Notes: generated by a model not told the origin, from the sequence alone. A stretch of DNA of 7,666 bases from an uncultured Tepidimonas sp. (GCA_937949455.1 CALEDU010000155.1:1-7666), one strand, 5' to 3'. Shown: positions 1-6,988, counted from the first letter of the stretch. Made by a program: numbers and translations.

Positions 1-1457
1 GGCATGTCTTGGCGTGGCCTTGGCTGGGTGTGACGCTGCACATCGACGAAGCGCAATACTGGACCTGGTCGCGCGCGTTGGATTGGGGTTACTACTCCAA
101 GCCGCCGTTGATCGCGGCGCTGCTTGCGGCCTCGACGTCGCTGTTTGGCCACAGCGAGTTGGGCGTCAAGGCACTCCCGTTGCTGCTGACGACTCTGACC
201 GCGCTGGCGCTGGGCGGGTGGGTAGCGGCCATGGCAGGCAATATGCAGCGCGGGGGGCTGGCGACACTGCTGGCCTTGGCCTCTCCCCTGTTGTTGTTGC
301 TCGGCTTTGCAGCCACCACCGACGTGCCGCTGCTGCTGACGTGGACGCTGGCCGCCTGGGCCCTGTGGTCAGCGCTGCAGAAGCCCATTTCGGTTTGGCG
401 CTGGGGTCTGCTCGGCGTGGCCGTGGGCCTGGGCGTGCTTTCCAAGTACACGATGCTGGCCTTCGGCCCAGGTGCGTTGTTGGCCACCATATTGATGCGG
501 CCCGCGCACATCAGTTGGCCGCAGATGCTGCGCGGTGTGCTGCTGTCGCTCGGCGTCGCCACGTTGATCGTGGCCCCCCACGTTTGGTGGAACATACAGG
601 CCGACTGGCCAACTTGGCGTCATACGACCGACATCACGCTGCAGCGCAGCAACGGCGGGACTGGGCGCGGCTGGCTCGCGTTTGCGCTCGGGCAGATGCT
701 GCTGATCGGGCCACTGGCGCTTTGCATTGGGTGGTCTGGAAAAACGGTCCGCGCCGAGCGGACGCAGGACGGCAACGGGCCGCAAGCCAGCCGCTTCGTC
801 CTGGGCATCTCCGCGCCGCTGCTGCTGCTGGGATTGGCGCAGGCGATGCGTGGAGGCGCCAATGTGAACTGGGCAGCGCCAGCGCTGTTAGGCGGTTTGG
901 CATGGTTGGCCCTGCGCGCGCCGCTGCGCGCAGGGCCGGTGATGGCGCTGCTGGGCGCGCAGGCGTTGCTGGTGGTGGCGCTGGTGCATGCCCCCGGCGT
1001 CGCAGCAGCCGTTGGACAGCCATGGACGCGCACGCTGGACTTCTGGAGCCGCATGCGTGGCTGGGACGTGGTGTGGCGGGATCTCTGGCAGCAGTTGTCG
1101 GCGGGCGAACAACCAGCGCTGGTCATCGGGTATTCGCGGGCGGTGCTGGCGCACGGTCAGTACCACTGGCGTGACCACGGCGTGCAGTGGCTGGCTTGGG
1201 ATCCAGCGCGACAGGCCAATCACCACTACGCGTGGAGGTCTGGAATCGATCTTGCCGGGCTAGAGGTGCGATTGCGCGCCCTCGGTGACCGCCCTGCCTG
1301 GCTCATTGGCGACGACCCAGACGCGGTTCGGCTGCTCGTCTCCAGCGGGATGGCACACACCAAACCGACGGCTGTGGCCCGCTGGGAGGATGCCAGAGGC
1401 CACAGCTTGACTCTGTGGGCGTGGCGACTGCAGCCGGCAAGGCAGGATGCACCATGA
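1..1457 (+). CDS. GT39-family (ArnT/PMT-like) membrane glycosyltransferase, 5'-truncated
   Basis: The frame is open from base 3 to the TGA at 1455-1457. The gene probably begins left of the window: the only start-like codon near the edge is a TTG at 9, and the ATG at 4 is out of frame. The family usually has a first membrane helix before its acidic motif, and here that motif comes almost at once. Counting from the TTG, D13-E14 lie in a DEAQYW motif, the first-loop acidic pair expected to be catalytic. It is followed by YYSKPP, a TTDVPL segment (about 103-108), LSKYTML (about 144-150), an APHVWWN loop (about 189-195) and a VNWAAPA segment (about 286-292). About ten hydrophobic stretches alternate with loops, and a soluble, likely periplasmic tail of about 130 residues follows. 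GT39 enzymes move a sugar from a polyprenyl-phosphate donor to lipid A or protein in the periplasm; the substrate here is unknown. The stop overlaps the start of the PAP2 gene. Family call is firm; ArnT itself is not shown. Confidence 0.88.
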   Translation, partial: HVLAWPWLGVTLHIDEAQYWTWSRALDWGYYSKPPLIAALLAASTSLFGHSELGVKALPLLLTTLTALALGGWVAAMAGNMQRGGLATLLALASPLLLLLGFAATTDVPLLLTWTLAAWALWSALQKPISVWRWGLLGVAVGLGVLSKYTMLAFGPGALLATILMRPAHISWPQMLRGVLLSLGVATLIVAPHVWWNIQADWPTWRHTTDITLQRSNGGTGRGWLAFALGQMLLIGPLALCIGWSGKTVRAERTQDGNGPQASRFVLGISAPLLLLGLAQAMRGGANVNWAAPALLGGLAWLALRAPLRAGPVMALLGAQALLVVALVHAPGVAAAVGQPWTRTLDFWSRMRGWDVVWRDLWQQLSAGEQPALVIGYSRAVLAHGQYHWRDHGVQWLAWDPARQANHHYAWRSGIDLAGLEVRLRALGDRPAWLIGDDPDAVRLLVSSGMAHTKPTAVARWEDARGHSLTLWAWRLQPARQDAP

Positions 1458-2179
1458 AGCGGCTCCGCTGGGACGTCGGGACAGTGCTGTGGCTTTGGTT
1501 GGTGCTCGCACTGGTGCTGGTCCAGCTCAGTGGCCTGGACCTTGCGCTGACCAGGCTGGGATTCGACGCGGCGCATGCCTCTTTCATCGGACACGATCTG
1601 GGCTGGGCGCAAGCGTTTTATCGCGGCACTCCGCTGTTCGGATGGCTGATGCTGCTGCTGGCGACGTGGGTGCTGATCCGACCATCTTGGCGTCGCCGCC
1701 CAGGATGGCGGCGCGCGGCACTGGCCGTGTGGCTGGTGGCGGTACTGGGCAATGGGCTGGTGATCGACCGCCTGCTCAAGGAGCACTGGGGTCGCCCGCG
1801 GCCACGTGCGGTCGAGCTGTTCGGCGGCCCGCACACGTATTCACCCGTCTGGCAGCCGGCACAGGCCTGCACCAGCAACTGCAGTCTGCCAAGCGGTCAT
1901 GCCGCAGCGGGCTTTGCGCTGATGGCAATCGGCACCCTGGCGGCGCGGCGGCGCTGGCACGCCGCCTTGGCCATCGGCATGGTGGCTGGATTGGCAATCG
2001 GCAGCGCGCGCGTGCTACAGGGGGCGCACTTCCCGACGGACATTTTGGCATCGGGCGTGGTGGTGCTGGGTATATGCCTGCTCCTGCGCCGTCTCTGGAT
2101 CATGGGGCGGTGGCTGCGCCGCCGCCGACGCACCACCGTTCAATCGAGCGGTCAGGTGGGGCCGGCGAGCTCTGGATAA
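1454..2179 (+). CDS. PAP2-superfamily membrane phosphatase
   Basis: A 241-residue integral membrane phosphatase. The ATG at 1454 overlaps the upstream TGA (ATGA) and has AGGA at 1444-1447, six bases ahead, so this start is preferred over in-frame codons further upstream. The three catalytic blocks are all present: K109-x6-R116-P117, P146-SGH149 (preceded by two cysteines at 139 and 143), and R186-x5-H192-x3-D196. The serine that usually precedes the arginine in the third block is alanine (A185). Hydrophobic segments lie at about 11-26, 60-76, 88-105, 151-163, 168-184 and 197-213, and the C-terminus is arginine-rich. Family members dephosphorylate lipid phosphates such as undecaprenyl pyrophosphate, phosphatidylglycerol phosphate or lipid A. 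Coupling to a GT39 transferase, which would release polyprenyl phosphate, fits a role in carrier-lipid recycling or lipid A editing, but the substrate is inferred. The last 28 bases overlap the convergent patatin gene. Confidence 0.92.
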   Translation: MKRLRWDVGTVLWLWLVLALVLVQLSGLDLALTRLGFDAAHASFIGHDLGWAQAFYRGTPLFGWLMLLLATWVLIRPSWRRRPGWRRAALAVWLVAVLGNGLVIDRLLKEHWGRPRPRAVELFGGPHTYSPVWQPAQACTSNCSLPSGHAAAGFALMAIGTLAARRRWHAALAIGMVAGLAIGSARVLQGAHFPTDILASGVVVLGICLLLRRLWIMGRWLRRRRRTTVQSSGQVGPASSG

Positions 2180-3096
2180 AGCAACGCCAGGGCCTCGCGC
2201 AGTGGACCGATCGCCTGCTCAGCCGCCCGGCGGCCGGCCGCGATGGCCGGCGCAGCACGGTGAAAATCCATGGCAGCCACATCGGCCAGTGCGGGCCGGA
2301 TGACCACGTCGGCAGGCTCACCCGCCAAGCGGCTTTGCGTAATGCGCCACTGAACGACGGCCATGCTGGCGGTCAGGACATCCAGCAACGATGGCAGCGC
2401 CACCGTGTCCTGAGCCCCCTCTGAGACAGGGGCCGCATGTTGTGCCGTGCCACCGCGCAAGCGCTGCCATACGCTGTCCAGCAGGCTGCGGCGCGGGCCG
2501 CGCGCCCGGCTGGCGATGCGCTGGCGGCGGCGCATCAGATCCCAGTTGAGGTCCACCGCGATGACGAACTCCGCCCCCATCGCGCGTGCCAGGGATACGG
2601 GCACCGGATTGACCAGTCCGCCGTCCACCAACAGCCGTCCGTCTTGGCGGGCTGGGGTAAACACACCGGGGATGGCGATCGAGGCGCGCACAGCGTCGAT
2701 CACCGGCCCGTGGCGCAGCCAAACCTCGCGCCCGGTGGCCAGGTCGGTCGCCACGCAGCCGAACGGCTTGGGCAGCGCCTCGATTCCGCCATCGACGAAG
2801 CGGCTGCGGAAGAACGCCTCCAGCTTGTCGCCTTCGATCAGCCCGCCGCCAAAGCGCAGATCGATCAGACCAACCACCTGCCGCCAGTCCAGCGAGCACA
2901 CCCACGGCTCCAGCCGGTCCAGCTCGCCAGCCGCATAGGCCGCGCCCACCAGGGCACCGATGGATGTGCCGCAGACGATGTCAGGCTCCAACCCGGCCTC
3001 GTGCAGCACGCGCAGCACACCGATGTGCGCCCAGCCGCGCGCGGCACCACTGCCCAGCGCCAGGCCGATGCGAGGGCGGGCAGGTGTGGCGTTCAT
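2152..3096 (-). CDS. Patatin-like phospholipase / RssA-type serine hydrolase
   Basis: A 314-residue protein starting at the ATG whose complement is at 3094-3096. It has the full patatin set. The oxyanion-hole glycine loop GSGAARG is at 15-21, the nucleophile elbow GTSIG at 43-47 with catalytic Ser45, and the catalytic Asp158 in a DGG motif at 158-160 followed by the usual NPVPV. There is no signal peptide or clear membrane helix, so it is probably cytoplasmic or peripheral. Patatins of this bacterial type (RssA/YchK group) hydrolyse acyl esters; the true substrate of most is not known. A basic, less conserved stretch at about 189-214 is likely a surface loop. The gene starts 19 bases after scoB and has no good Shine-Dalgarno close to its ATG, so it may depend on translation of scoB. 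Its stop lies inside the 3' end of the opposing PAP2 gene. Family call is strong; role unknown. Confidence 0.92.
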   Translation of the reverse strand: MNATPARPRIGLALGSGAARGWAHIGVLRVLHEAGLEPDIVCGTSIGALVGAAYAAGELDRLEPWVCSLDWRQVVGLIDLRFGGGLIEGDKLEAFFRSRFVDGGIEALPKPFGCVATDLATGREVWLRHGPVIDAVRASIAIPGVFTPARQDGRLLVDGGLVNPVPVSLARAMGAEFVIAVDLNWDLMRRRQRIASRARGPRRSLLDSVWQRLRGGTAQHAAPVSEGAQDTVALPSLLDVLTASMAVVQWRITQSRLAGEPADVVIRPALADVAAMDFHRAAPAIAAGRRAAEQAIGPLREALALLYPELAGPT

Positions 3097-3115
3097 CGGT
3101 CTGGCAGGGGCAGCC

Positions 3116-3754
3116 TCACAGCAGAGGCACGCCGGTCTTGCTCTGGATGAACTCGCGCGTCACAGCTGGGGCCAGCTCCACGAGTTTCAGTCCCTCGGGC
3201 GTGACGTCCATCACGCCCAGGTCGGTGATGATGCGGTCCACCACGCCCTTGCCGGTCAGTGGCAGCGTGCACTCGGGAATGATTTTCAGGTCCTCGGTGC
3301 CGTCCTTCTTGCGCGCCACATGCTCCATCAACACGATCACGCGCGGAACGCCGGCGACGAGGTCCATCGCGCCGCCCATGCCCTTGACCATCTTGCCGGG
3401 GATCATCCAGTTGGCCAAATCGCCCTTGTGCGTGACCTGCATCGCACCCAGGATCGATAGGTTGATTTTGCCGCCGCGGATCATGGCAAACGACTGGTCC
3501 GAGCTGAAGATGGACGAACCCTTGATGGTGGTGACGGTCTGCTTGCCGGCGTTGATCAGATCGGGGTCCACCTCGTCCTCATAGGGGAAGGGGCCGATGC
3601 CGAGCATACCGTTTTCGCTTTGCAGCCAGACCTCGATGTGGTCGGGCACATGGTTGGCCACCAGCGTCGGGATGCCGATGCCCAGGTTGACGTAGAAGCC
3701 GTCCTGCAGTTCTTGGGCCGCGCGCGCGGCCATTTGGTCTTGGGTCCAAGGCAT
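3116..3754 (-). CDS. scoB: Succinyl-CoA:3-ketoacid CoA-transferase, subunit B
   Basis: A 212-residue beta subunit of a class I CoA-transferase. Together with ScoA it transfers CoA from succinyl-CoA to acetoacetate or a similar 3-oxoacid in the cytoplasm. The signature LQSENGMLG lies at 44-52, and Glu47 is expected to form the glutamyl-CoA thioester. The [19 protein letters not shown] block (103-121) and the GMGGAMDLV block (125-133) are typical of the 3-oxoacid enzymes. The open frame extends upstream to 3916, but that part is a shadow of scoA. The start at 3754 is chosen because a strong GAGGAGC sits six bases before it and the family begins at this point. The scoA stop codon is embedded in that Shine-Dalgarno, which indicates coupled translation giving equal subunit amounts. 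3-Oxoadipate (PcaJ) or acetoacetate/butyrate (AtoA) transferases are alternatives, but the sequence reads most like ScoB. Confidence 0.95.
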   Translation of the reverse strand: MPWTQDQMAARAAQELQDGFYVNLGIGIPTLVANHVPDHIEVWLQSENGMLGIGPFPYEDEVDPDLINAGKQTVTTIKGSSIFSSDQSFAMIRGGKINLSILGAMQVTHKGDLANWMIPGKMVKGMGGAMDLVAGVPRVIVLMEHVARKKDGTEDLKIIPECTLPLTGKGVVDRIITDLGVMDVTPEGLKLVELAPAVTREFIQSKTGVPLL

Positions 3755-3760
3755 GATCGG

Positions 3761-3767
3761 GCTCCTC
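3761..3767 (-). promoter_or_regulatory. scoB ribosome binding site overlapping the scoA stop
   Basis: The - strand reads GAGGAGC six bases before the scoB ATG. The scoA TGA (3768-3766) runs into this site, so ribosomes ending scoA are placed directly on the scoB start. The site fixes the scoB start at 3754 against longer in-frame alternatives. Confidence 0.85.
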
Positions 3768-4470
3768 AAACTTTGCGCTCGCGGGTGGTGCGCTTTTCGA
3801 TGCGCTTTTCGGGCGTGGGGTTGTGCACGATGCGGTGCACATAAATGCCCGGCAGGTGCACATCGTCCGGGTCGATGGCCCCAGTGGGCACGATGCGCTC
3901 GACCTCGGCGATGCACAGCTTGCCTGCGGTGGCGGCAGCTGGGTTGAAGTTGCGCGCCGTGCGGCGAAAACGCAGATTGCCGGCCAGGTCGGCGACGTCG
4001 GCCTTGATGAGCGCCACGTCCGGGAACAGGGCGTGCTCCATGATGTAGGTCTCGCCGTTGAACTCGCGGTGCTCCTTGCCCTCCGCCACGATGGTGCCCA
4101 CGCCCGTCTTGGTAAAGAACGCCGGGATGCCCGCGCCGCCGGCGCGCAGCTTCTCGGCCAGCGTGCCTTGGGGGGTGAACTCCAGCTCCAATTCGCCCGC
4201 CAGGTACTGGCGCTCGAACTCTTTGTTCTCGCCCACATAGCTGGAAATCATCTTTTTGATCTGGCGTGTCTCCAGCAGCTTACCCAGGCCGAAGCCGTCC
4301 ACGCCAGCATTGTTGGAGATGACCGTGAGGTTCTTGACGCCACTGTCGCGCAGCGCATCGATCAGCGCCTCGGGAATGCCGCACAAGCCGAAGCCGCCGA
4401 CCGCGATGAGCTGCCCATCGGCGACCACGCCCTCGAGCGCCGCAGCCGCGCTGGGGTAGACCTTGTTCAT
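3766..4470 (-). CDS. scoA: Succinyl-CoA:3-ketoacid CoA-transferase, subunit A
   Basis: A 234-residue alpha subunit partner of ScoB. The class I subunit-A signature runs from D18-G19 through GGF (25-27) to the glycine-proline at 31-33. The family blocks [13 protein letters not shown] (51-63), [12 protein letters not shown] (77-88), [10 protein letters not shown] (111-120) and RRTARNFNP (169-177) follow in the expected order, and the total length is normal. The frame is open upstream to 4893, but that is the shadow of the divergent regulator. The ATG at 4470 has AGGAG nine bases ahead and matches the family's N-terminus. It is the first gene of a likely scoA-scoB-patatin operon and faces a PAS-LuxR gene across an 87-base region with a strong dyad, so control by that regulator is plausible. 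The enzyme links ketone-body or polyhydroxybutyrate breakdown to central metabolism; which of these applies here is not visible. Confidence 0.95.
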   Translation of the reverse strand: MNKVYPSAAAALEGVVADGQLIAVGGFGLCGIPEALIDALRDSGVKNLTVISNNAGVDGFGLGKLLETRQIKKMISSYVGENKEFERQYLAGELELEFTPQGTLAEKLRAGGAGIPAFFTKTGVGTIVAEGKEHREFNGETYIMEHALFPDVALIKADVADLAGNLRFRRTARNFNPAAATAGKLCIAEVERIVPTGAIDPDDVHLPGIYVHRIVHNPTPEKRIEKRTTRERKV

Positions 4471-4479
4471 GCTCGCACG

Positions 4480-4484
4480 CTCCT
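4480..4484 (-). promoter_or_regulatory. scoA ribosome binding site
   Basis: AGGAG on the - strand lies nine bases before the scoA ATG at 4470. It supports this start over the long upstream open frame, which is antisense to the regulator. Confidence 0.75.
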
Positions 4485-4508
4485 GTCCAAATTGGGGAAA
4501 GCCATACG

Positions 4509-4534
4509 ATACTACGCAACCACGTACGTAGTAT
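4509..4534. promoter_or_regulatory. Inverted-repeat operator candidate between scoA and the PAS-LuxR gene
   Basis: ATACTACG (4509-4516) and its exact reverse complement CGTAGTAT (4527-4534) flank a ten-base spacer. The spacer's end joins the right arm to make a second perfect palindrome, ACGTACGT, at 4522-4529. A third CTAC half-site follows at 4538-4541. The repeat sits in the only divergent promoter region of the window, which is locally AT-richer than its surroundings. Its size and symmetry suit a dimeric LuxR/FixJ-type helix-turn-helix protein, so the adjacent PAS-LuxR gene is the natural candidate. I see no convincing -35/-10 pair on either strand, as would be expected of an activator-dependent promoter. 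The repeat is seen directly; binding is inferred. Confidence 0.6.
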
Positions 4535-4557
4535 TGCCTACTGTCCAACCCTAGGTC

Positions 4558-5127
4558 GTGACCACTGCGCCCACCCTGGACGACTACCGGCTGGCCTTCG
4601 AACTGGCGCCGGTGGGTCTGGTATTGTCGCGCCATCGCACCATGGTCGATTGCAACCAAGCGGTGTGCGAGATATTTGGCGCCAGCCGCGATCAGCTCAT
4701 CGGCCAGAGCTTTCGCATCCTTTACCCCAGCGCGGACGAATTCGAGCGCATCGGCGAGCGCATTGCGCCGATCCTCAATGCCCACGGACACTACAGCGAC
4801 GAGCGCATCATGCGCCGGGTGGGTGGCCGCTTGGCCGGCCAGACGTTCTGGTGCCATGTGACCGGACGCGCGCTCGACCGCGCCGATCCGCACGCCGCGG
4901 GCATCTGGAGTTTCGAAGACCTCTCGTCTCGGCGCCCCGTCAAGGCCGAGCTGACCGCGCGCGAGCGCGAAGTGGCCGCTCTGGTGATGAAAGGCCTGAC
5001 CGCCAAACAGACGGCCAAGGCGTTGGGCATCAGTCCGCGCACGGTGGAGGTGTACCGCGCGCGGCTGATGCGCAAATACGGCGCCAGCAGTTCGGTGGAC
5101 CTGGTGCAGCGGCTCTTGACGGGATGA
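4558..5127 (+). CDS. PAS-LuxR (NarL/FixJ-type HTH) transcriptional regulator without receiver domain
   Basis: A 189-residue cytoplasmic regulator. Residues about 8-122 form a single PAS domain: LAFELAPVGLVL, then the NQAVCEIFG helix, LIGQSFRILYPS and a closing GIWSFEDLSSR strand. Residues about 130-185 are a LuxR-type HTH: LTAREREVAALV, then the recognition helix region around SPRTVEVYRARL and a KYGASSSVDLV tail. There is no phosphoacceptor receiver domain, so the signal presumably reaches the DNA-binding part through the PAS domain, which could hold a small ligand or cofactor that I cannot name. The start is GTG at 4558. An in-frame TAG at 4552 rules out any longer start, and the first ATG (4642) would cut into the PAS domain. 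No good Shine-Dalgarno is visible, suggesting low expression or a leaderless message. Divergent placement next to scoAB with a shared dyad suggests it controls that operon and perhaps itself. Confidence 0.9.
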   Translation: MTTAPTLDDYRLAFELAPVGLVLSRHRTMVDCNQAVCEIFGASRDQLIGQSFRILYPSADEFERIGERIAPILNAHGHYSDERIMRRVGGRLAGQTFWCHVTGRALDRADPHAAGIWSFEDLSSRRPVKAELTAREREVAALVMKGLTAKQTAKALGISPRTVEVYRARLMRKYGASSSVDLVQRLLTG

Positions 5128-5151
5128 AGGCGCTGTGGGGTGCTACCGCTG

Positions 5152-6054
5152 TCACTGCCGCGCCGTGCGCACATGGGCCGGCGGCTGCTGGGGGTGGCTG
5201 GTGCGCCACGGGTTGATATCCAGCCCACCGCGGCGCGTATAGCGCGCATACACGCTCAGGCGCACCGGGCGGCAGCGCGTCCAGATGTCCATGAAAATCC
5301 GCTCCACGCACTGCTCGTGGAACTCCTGGTGCTGGCGAAAGCTGACCAGGTAGCGCAGCAGGCCCTCCTGGTCGATCGGGGGGCCGCTGTAGGCGATCTG
5401 CACGCTGCCCCAGTCCGGCTGCCCCGTGACCAGGCAGTTGCTCTTGAGCAGGTCACTGGTCAGCACCTCCTGCACCGGCGGCTGCTCGGCGTCGGCGCGC
5501 AGCAGTTCGGGCGCCGGCTGGTAGTGGGTGCATTCCACGTCCAGGCGGTCCAGACTCAGACCAGGCAGCGGTCGCACGGCCTCCGCCCCCCATTCGTGCG
5601 GCAGGCGCAGGCGCACACCGACGCTGCCGGTCCGCTCGCTGCCGCGCCACAAGGCTTGGGCCAAGTCGGCGCGCAGCCGCTCGCGCACCTGCTCGGCATC
5701 GCCAAAGCGCGTCTGGTTGAAGCTGTTCAGGTAGAGCTTGAACGACTTGCTCTCGATCAAGCAGGGCGTCTCGGCCGGGATGGTGAAATGCGCCAGCGCC
5801 ACCTGCGGTTTGCCCCGGTCGTTGAGCCAGCTCAGCTCGAACGCCGTCCACAGATCGGCCCCAGTGAACGGTGGGGGGCTGGAGATTCCGATCTCGGCGC
5901 GCTTCGGGGCGCGCGGCAGCGGGCACAGCAGCGTGGGGTCGTAGGTGTCGGTGTATGCAGTCGGGCGGCCCAGCGGGGAGCTGGCCAAGCCGGACCGGTC
6001 GTCGAGGCCAGCGGGATCGACGGCAGGGATCGATGCGGTGGGATCGGCAGACAT
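5152..6054 (-). CDS. queF: NADPH-dependent 7-cyano-7-deazaguanine (preQ0) reductase
   Basis: A 300-residue, long (bimodular, E. coli-type) QueF. It reduces the nitrile of preQ0 to the aminomethyl group of preQ1 with NADPH, a cytoplasmic step in making queuosine for tRNA wobble positions. The QueF motif [17 protein letters not shown] is at 101-117. [15 protein letters not shown] is at 202-216, with Cys207 expected to form the thioimide and Asp214 the catalytic acid. [10 protein letters not shown] (245-254) carries the substrate-binding His246/Glu247 pair, and [18 protein letters not shown] (267-284) closes the fold. The N-terminus is roughly a dozen residues longer than the E. coli enzyme, but no other ATG is available before residue 255. 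The gene is the likely third member of a yaaA-dioxygenase-queF run and ends 24 bases from the convergent PAS-LuxR gene. No preQ1 riboswitch-like leader is visible in the 35 bases upstream, and no strong Shine-Dalgarno is seen. Confidence 0.97.
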   Translation of the reverse strand: MSADPTASIPAVDPAGLDDRSGLASSPLGRPTAYTDTYDPTLLCPLPRAPKRAEIGISSPPPFTGADLWTAFELSWLNDRGKPQVALAHFTIPAETPCLIESKSFKLYLNSFNQTRFGDAEQVRERLRADLAQALWRGSERTGSVGVRLRLPHEWGAEAVRPLPGLSLDRLDVECTHYQPAPELLRADAEQPPVQEVLTSDLLKSNCLVTGQPDWGSVQIAYSGPPIDQEGLLRYLVSFRQHQEFHEQCVERIFMDIWTRCRPVRLSVYARYTRRGGLDINPWRTSHPQQPPAHVRTARQ

Positions 6055-6089
6055 GGGCGCAGGGCAGAGTCCAGTGCAGCGGGCCAGCG

Positions 6090-6956
6090 CTAAGCGGTGA
6101 ATTCACCTTCGCGCAGCCACTTGGTGGCCACCCATTTTTCCCCCTCCAGCACGGGGGCACCGCCGTGCAGGGTCCGGGTGGCCGGCTCCGGCCGGTCATA
6201 GGCAAAGAACACCGCGTGCCCGCGCTGCGGCATGACTTCCAACCCGACGTCAGGGAAGACCGTCCCACCGCCGCGCACCGGCTCGTTCAGATACATGACG
6301 ATGGTGGCCACGCGCTGCCCACCGCGTTCGCAGATGCGGGGGGTGCCAGCCGCATGGGGGTCGAAATAATCGTAGTGCGGCTTGTATTCGGCCCCCGGAC
6401 CATAGCGCAGCACCTGCAAACCCTCGCCGTTTTCCACCGGCCAGTGCACCAGCCGGCTCAGGCGTGCCTCGATGCGCTGGATCAGCGGCGTCTCGCCGCG
6501 GCGGAAGAACATGCCGTCGCTGGTGCGATCCGCGTTGAGCTCCTCTGCGCCGGTGCGGGTCTGGACCGTGCGGGAGCGCTTGAGACGCGGCTGGGCGGCC
6601 TGGATCAGCGCGTCGCACTCCTCGGCCGACAGCAGGTTGCCCAGCACCGTCAGGCGCGGACAACGCAGGCTGACGTGCACGGTCACCACCCGGTCCCCCA
6701 GGTCGATGGCGCGCGGCGAACCAGACAGATCCAGGCCTGGCCGGGCCGCGGTGCAGGTGACAGCCGCGGGTGCCGCGGCACTCCGAGCGGCCGCTGCACC
6801 CAGATGTGCTTGCAGCGCCGACTCCATCGCGTCCAGCGCGACGGACTCTTGCCAGCCGGCCTGGAGCATGGCCTGCAACACCGATTCGGGCGTGCAGCCG
6901 GCCTGCGCCTGCTGCACGATCCAAGCACGCAACTCGGGGGTGATGGTCTGGCTCAT
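6090..6956 (-). CDS. 2-oxoglutarate/Fe(II) dioxygenase, prolyl-4-hydroxylase type, with N-terminal helical module
   Basis: A 288-residue soluble protein. The C-terminal part (about 100-284) is a P4H-type double-stranded beta-helix. Iron ligands His194 and Asp196 are in [10 protein letters not shown], the distal iron ligand His264 is in TLHGGAPV, and Lys274 in GEKW is placed to bind the 2-oxoglutarate carboxylate. RTSDGMFF (144-151) and [10 protein letters not shown] (216-225) are other typical P4H segments. Residues about 5-50 form an extra, probably three-helix module ([15 protein letters not shown], then [10 protein letters not shown], then [11 protein letters not shown]) that resembles a UBA-like fold. 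It is joined to the catalytic part by an alanine-rich linker (about 53-66). The hydroxylated target is unknown; bacterial relatives act on peptides or proteins such as elongation factor Tu. The open frame continues upstream to 7565 as a shadow of yaaA; the ATG at 6956 (or the adjoining GTG at 6959) is the real start. No clear Shine-Dalgarno is seen. Confidence 0.9.
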   Translation of the reverse strand: MSQTITPELRAWIVQQAQAGCTPESVLQAMLQAGWQESVALDAMESALQAHLGAAAARSAAAPAAVTCTAARPGLDLSGSPRAIDLGDRVVTVHVSLRCPRLTVLGNLLSAEECDALIQAAQPRLKRSRTVQTRTGAEELNADRTSDGMFFRRGETPLIQRIEARLSRLVHWPVENGEGLQVLRYGPGAEYKPHYDYFDPHAAGTPRICERGGQRVATIVMYLNEPVRGGGTVFPDVGLEVMPQRGHAVFFAYDRPEPATRTLHGGAPVLEGEKWVATKWLREGEFTA

Positions 6957-6988
6957 CACGCCGCAGTGTAGCGCGCGGCGCGCCGCCA

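Larger units (their letters stand above)
4471..4557. other. Divergent scoA / PAS-LuxR intergenic promoter region
   Basis: This 87-base region is the longest non-coding stretch in the window and should hold promoters for both flanking genes. Besides the scoA ribosome binding site and the dyad at 4509-4534, a TTGGAC on the - strand (complement of 4543-4548) resembles a -35 box, but no good -10 lies at the right distance. The final part (CCTAGG at 4550-4555, just before the GTG) gives the regulator only a weak ribosome binding site. Confidence 0.6.

Noticed and set aside
2233..2251. Seven-base-pair GC hairpin (GCCGGCC, five-base loop, GGCCGGC) about 50 bases past the PAP2 stop
   Set aside because: It has no T-tract on either strand and lies inside the patatin coding sequence, where such palindromes are common at this GC content. 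It is not supported as a terminator.
3755..3916. Longer scoB start giving 266 residues
   Set aside because: The extra residues overlap scoA and look like shadow sequence; the strong GAGGAGC and the family N-terminus both point to 3754.
3823..4554. Open frame of 243 codons on the + strand antisense to scoA
   Set aside because: It mirrors scoA codon structure in GC-rich DNA, has no recognisable domain and runs through the promoter region and the dyad. The scoA product is unmistakable.
5128..5151. Possible bidirectional terminator between the PAS-LuxR gene and queF
   Set aside because: The 24-base gap contains no clear stem-loop followed by Ts. Termination may be Rho-dependent or lie within the flanking genes.
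5140..6093. Open frame of 317 codons on the + strand antisense to queF
   Set aside because: Its translation is low-complexity (Ala, Gln, Arg, His) with no motif, whereas the - strand encodes full QueF. It is a codon-bias shadow.
5871..6971. Open frame of 366 codons on the + strand antisense to the dioxygenase
   Set aside because: Same reason: no domain, shadow composition, and it covers a gene with intact catalytic residues on the other strand.
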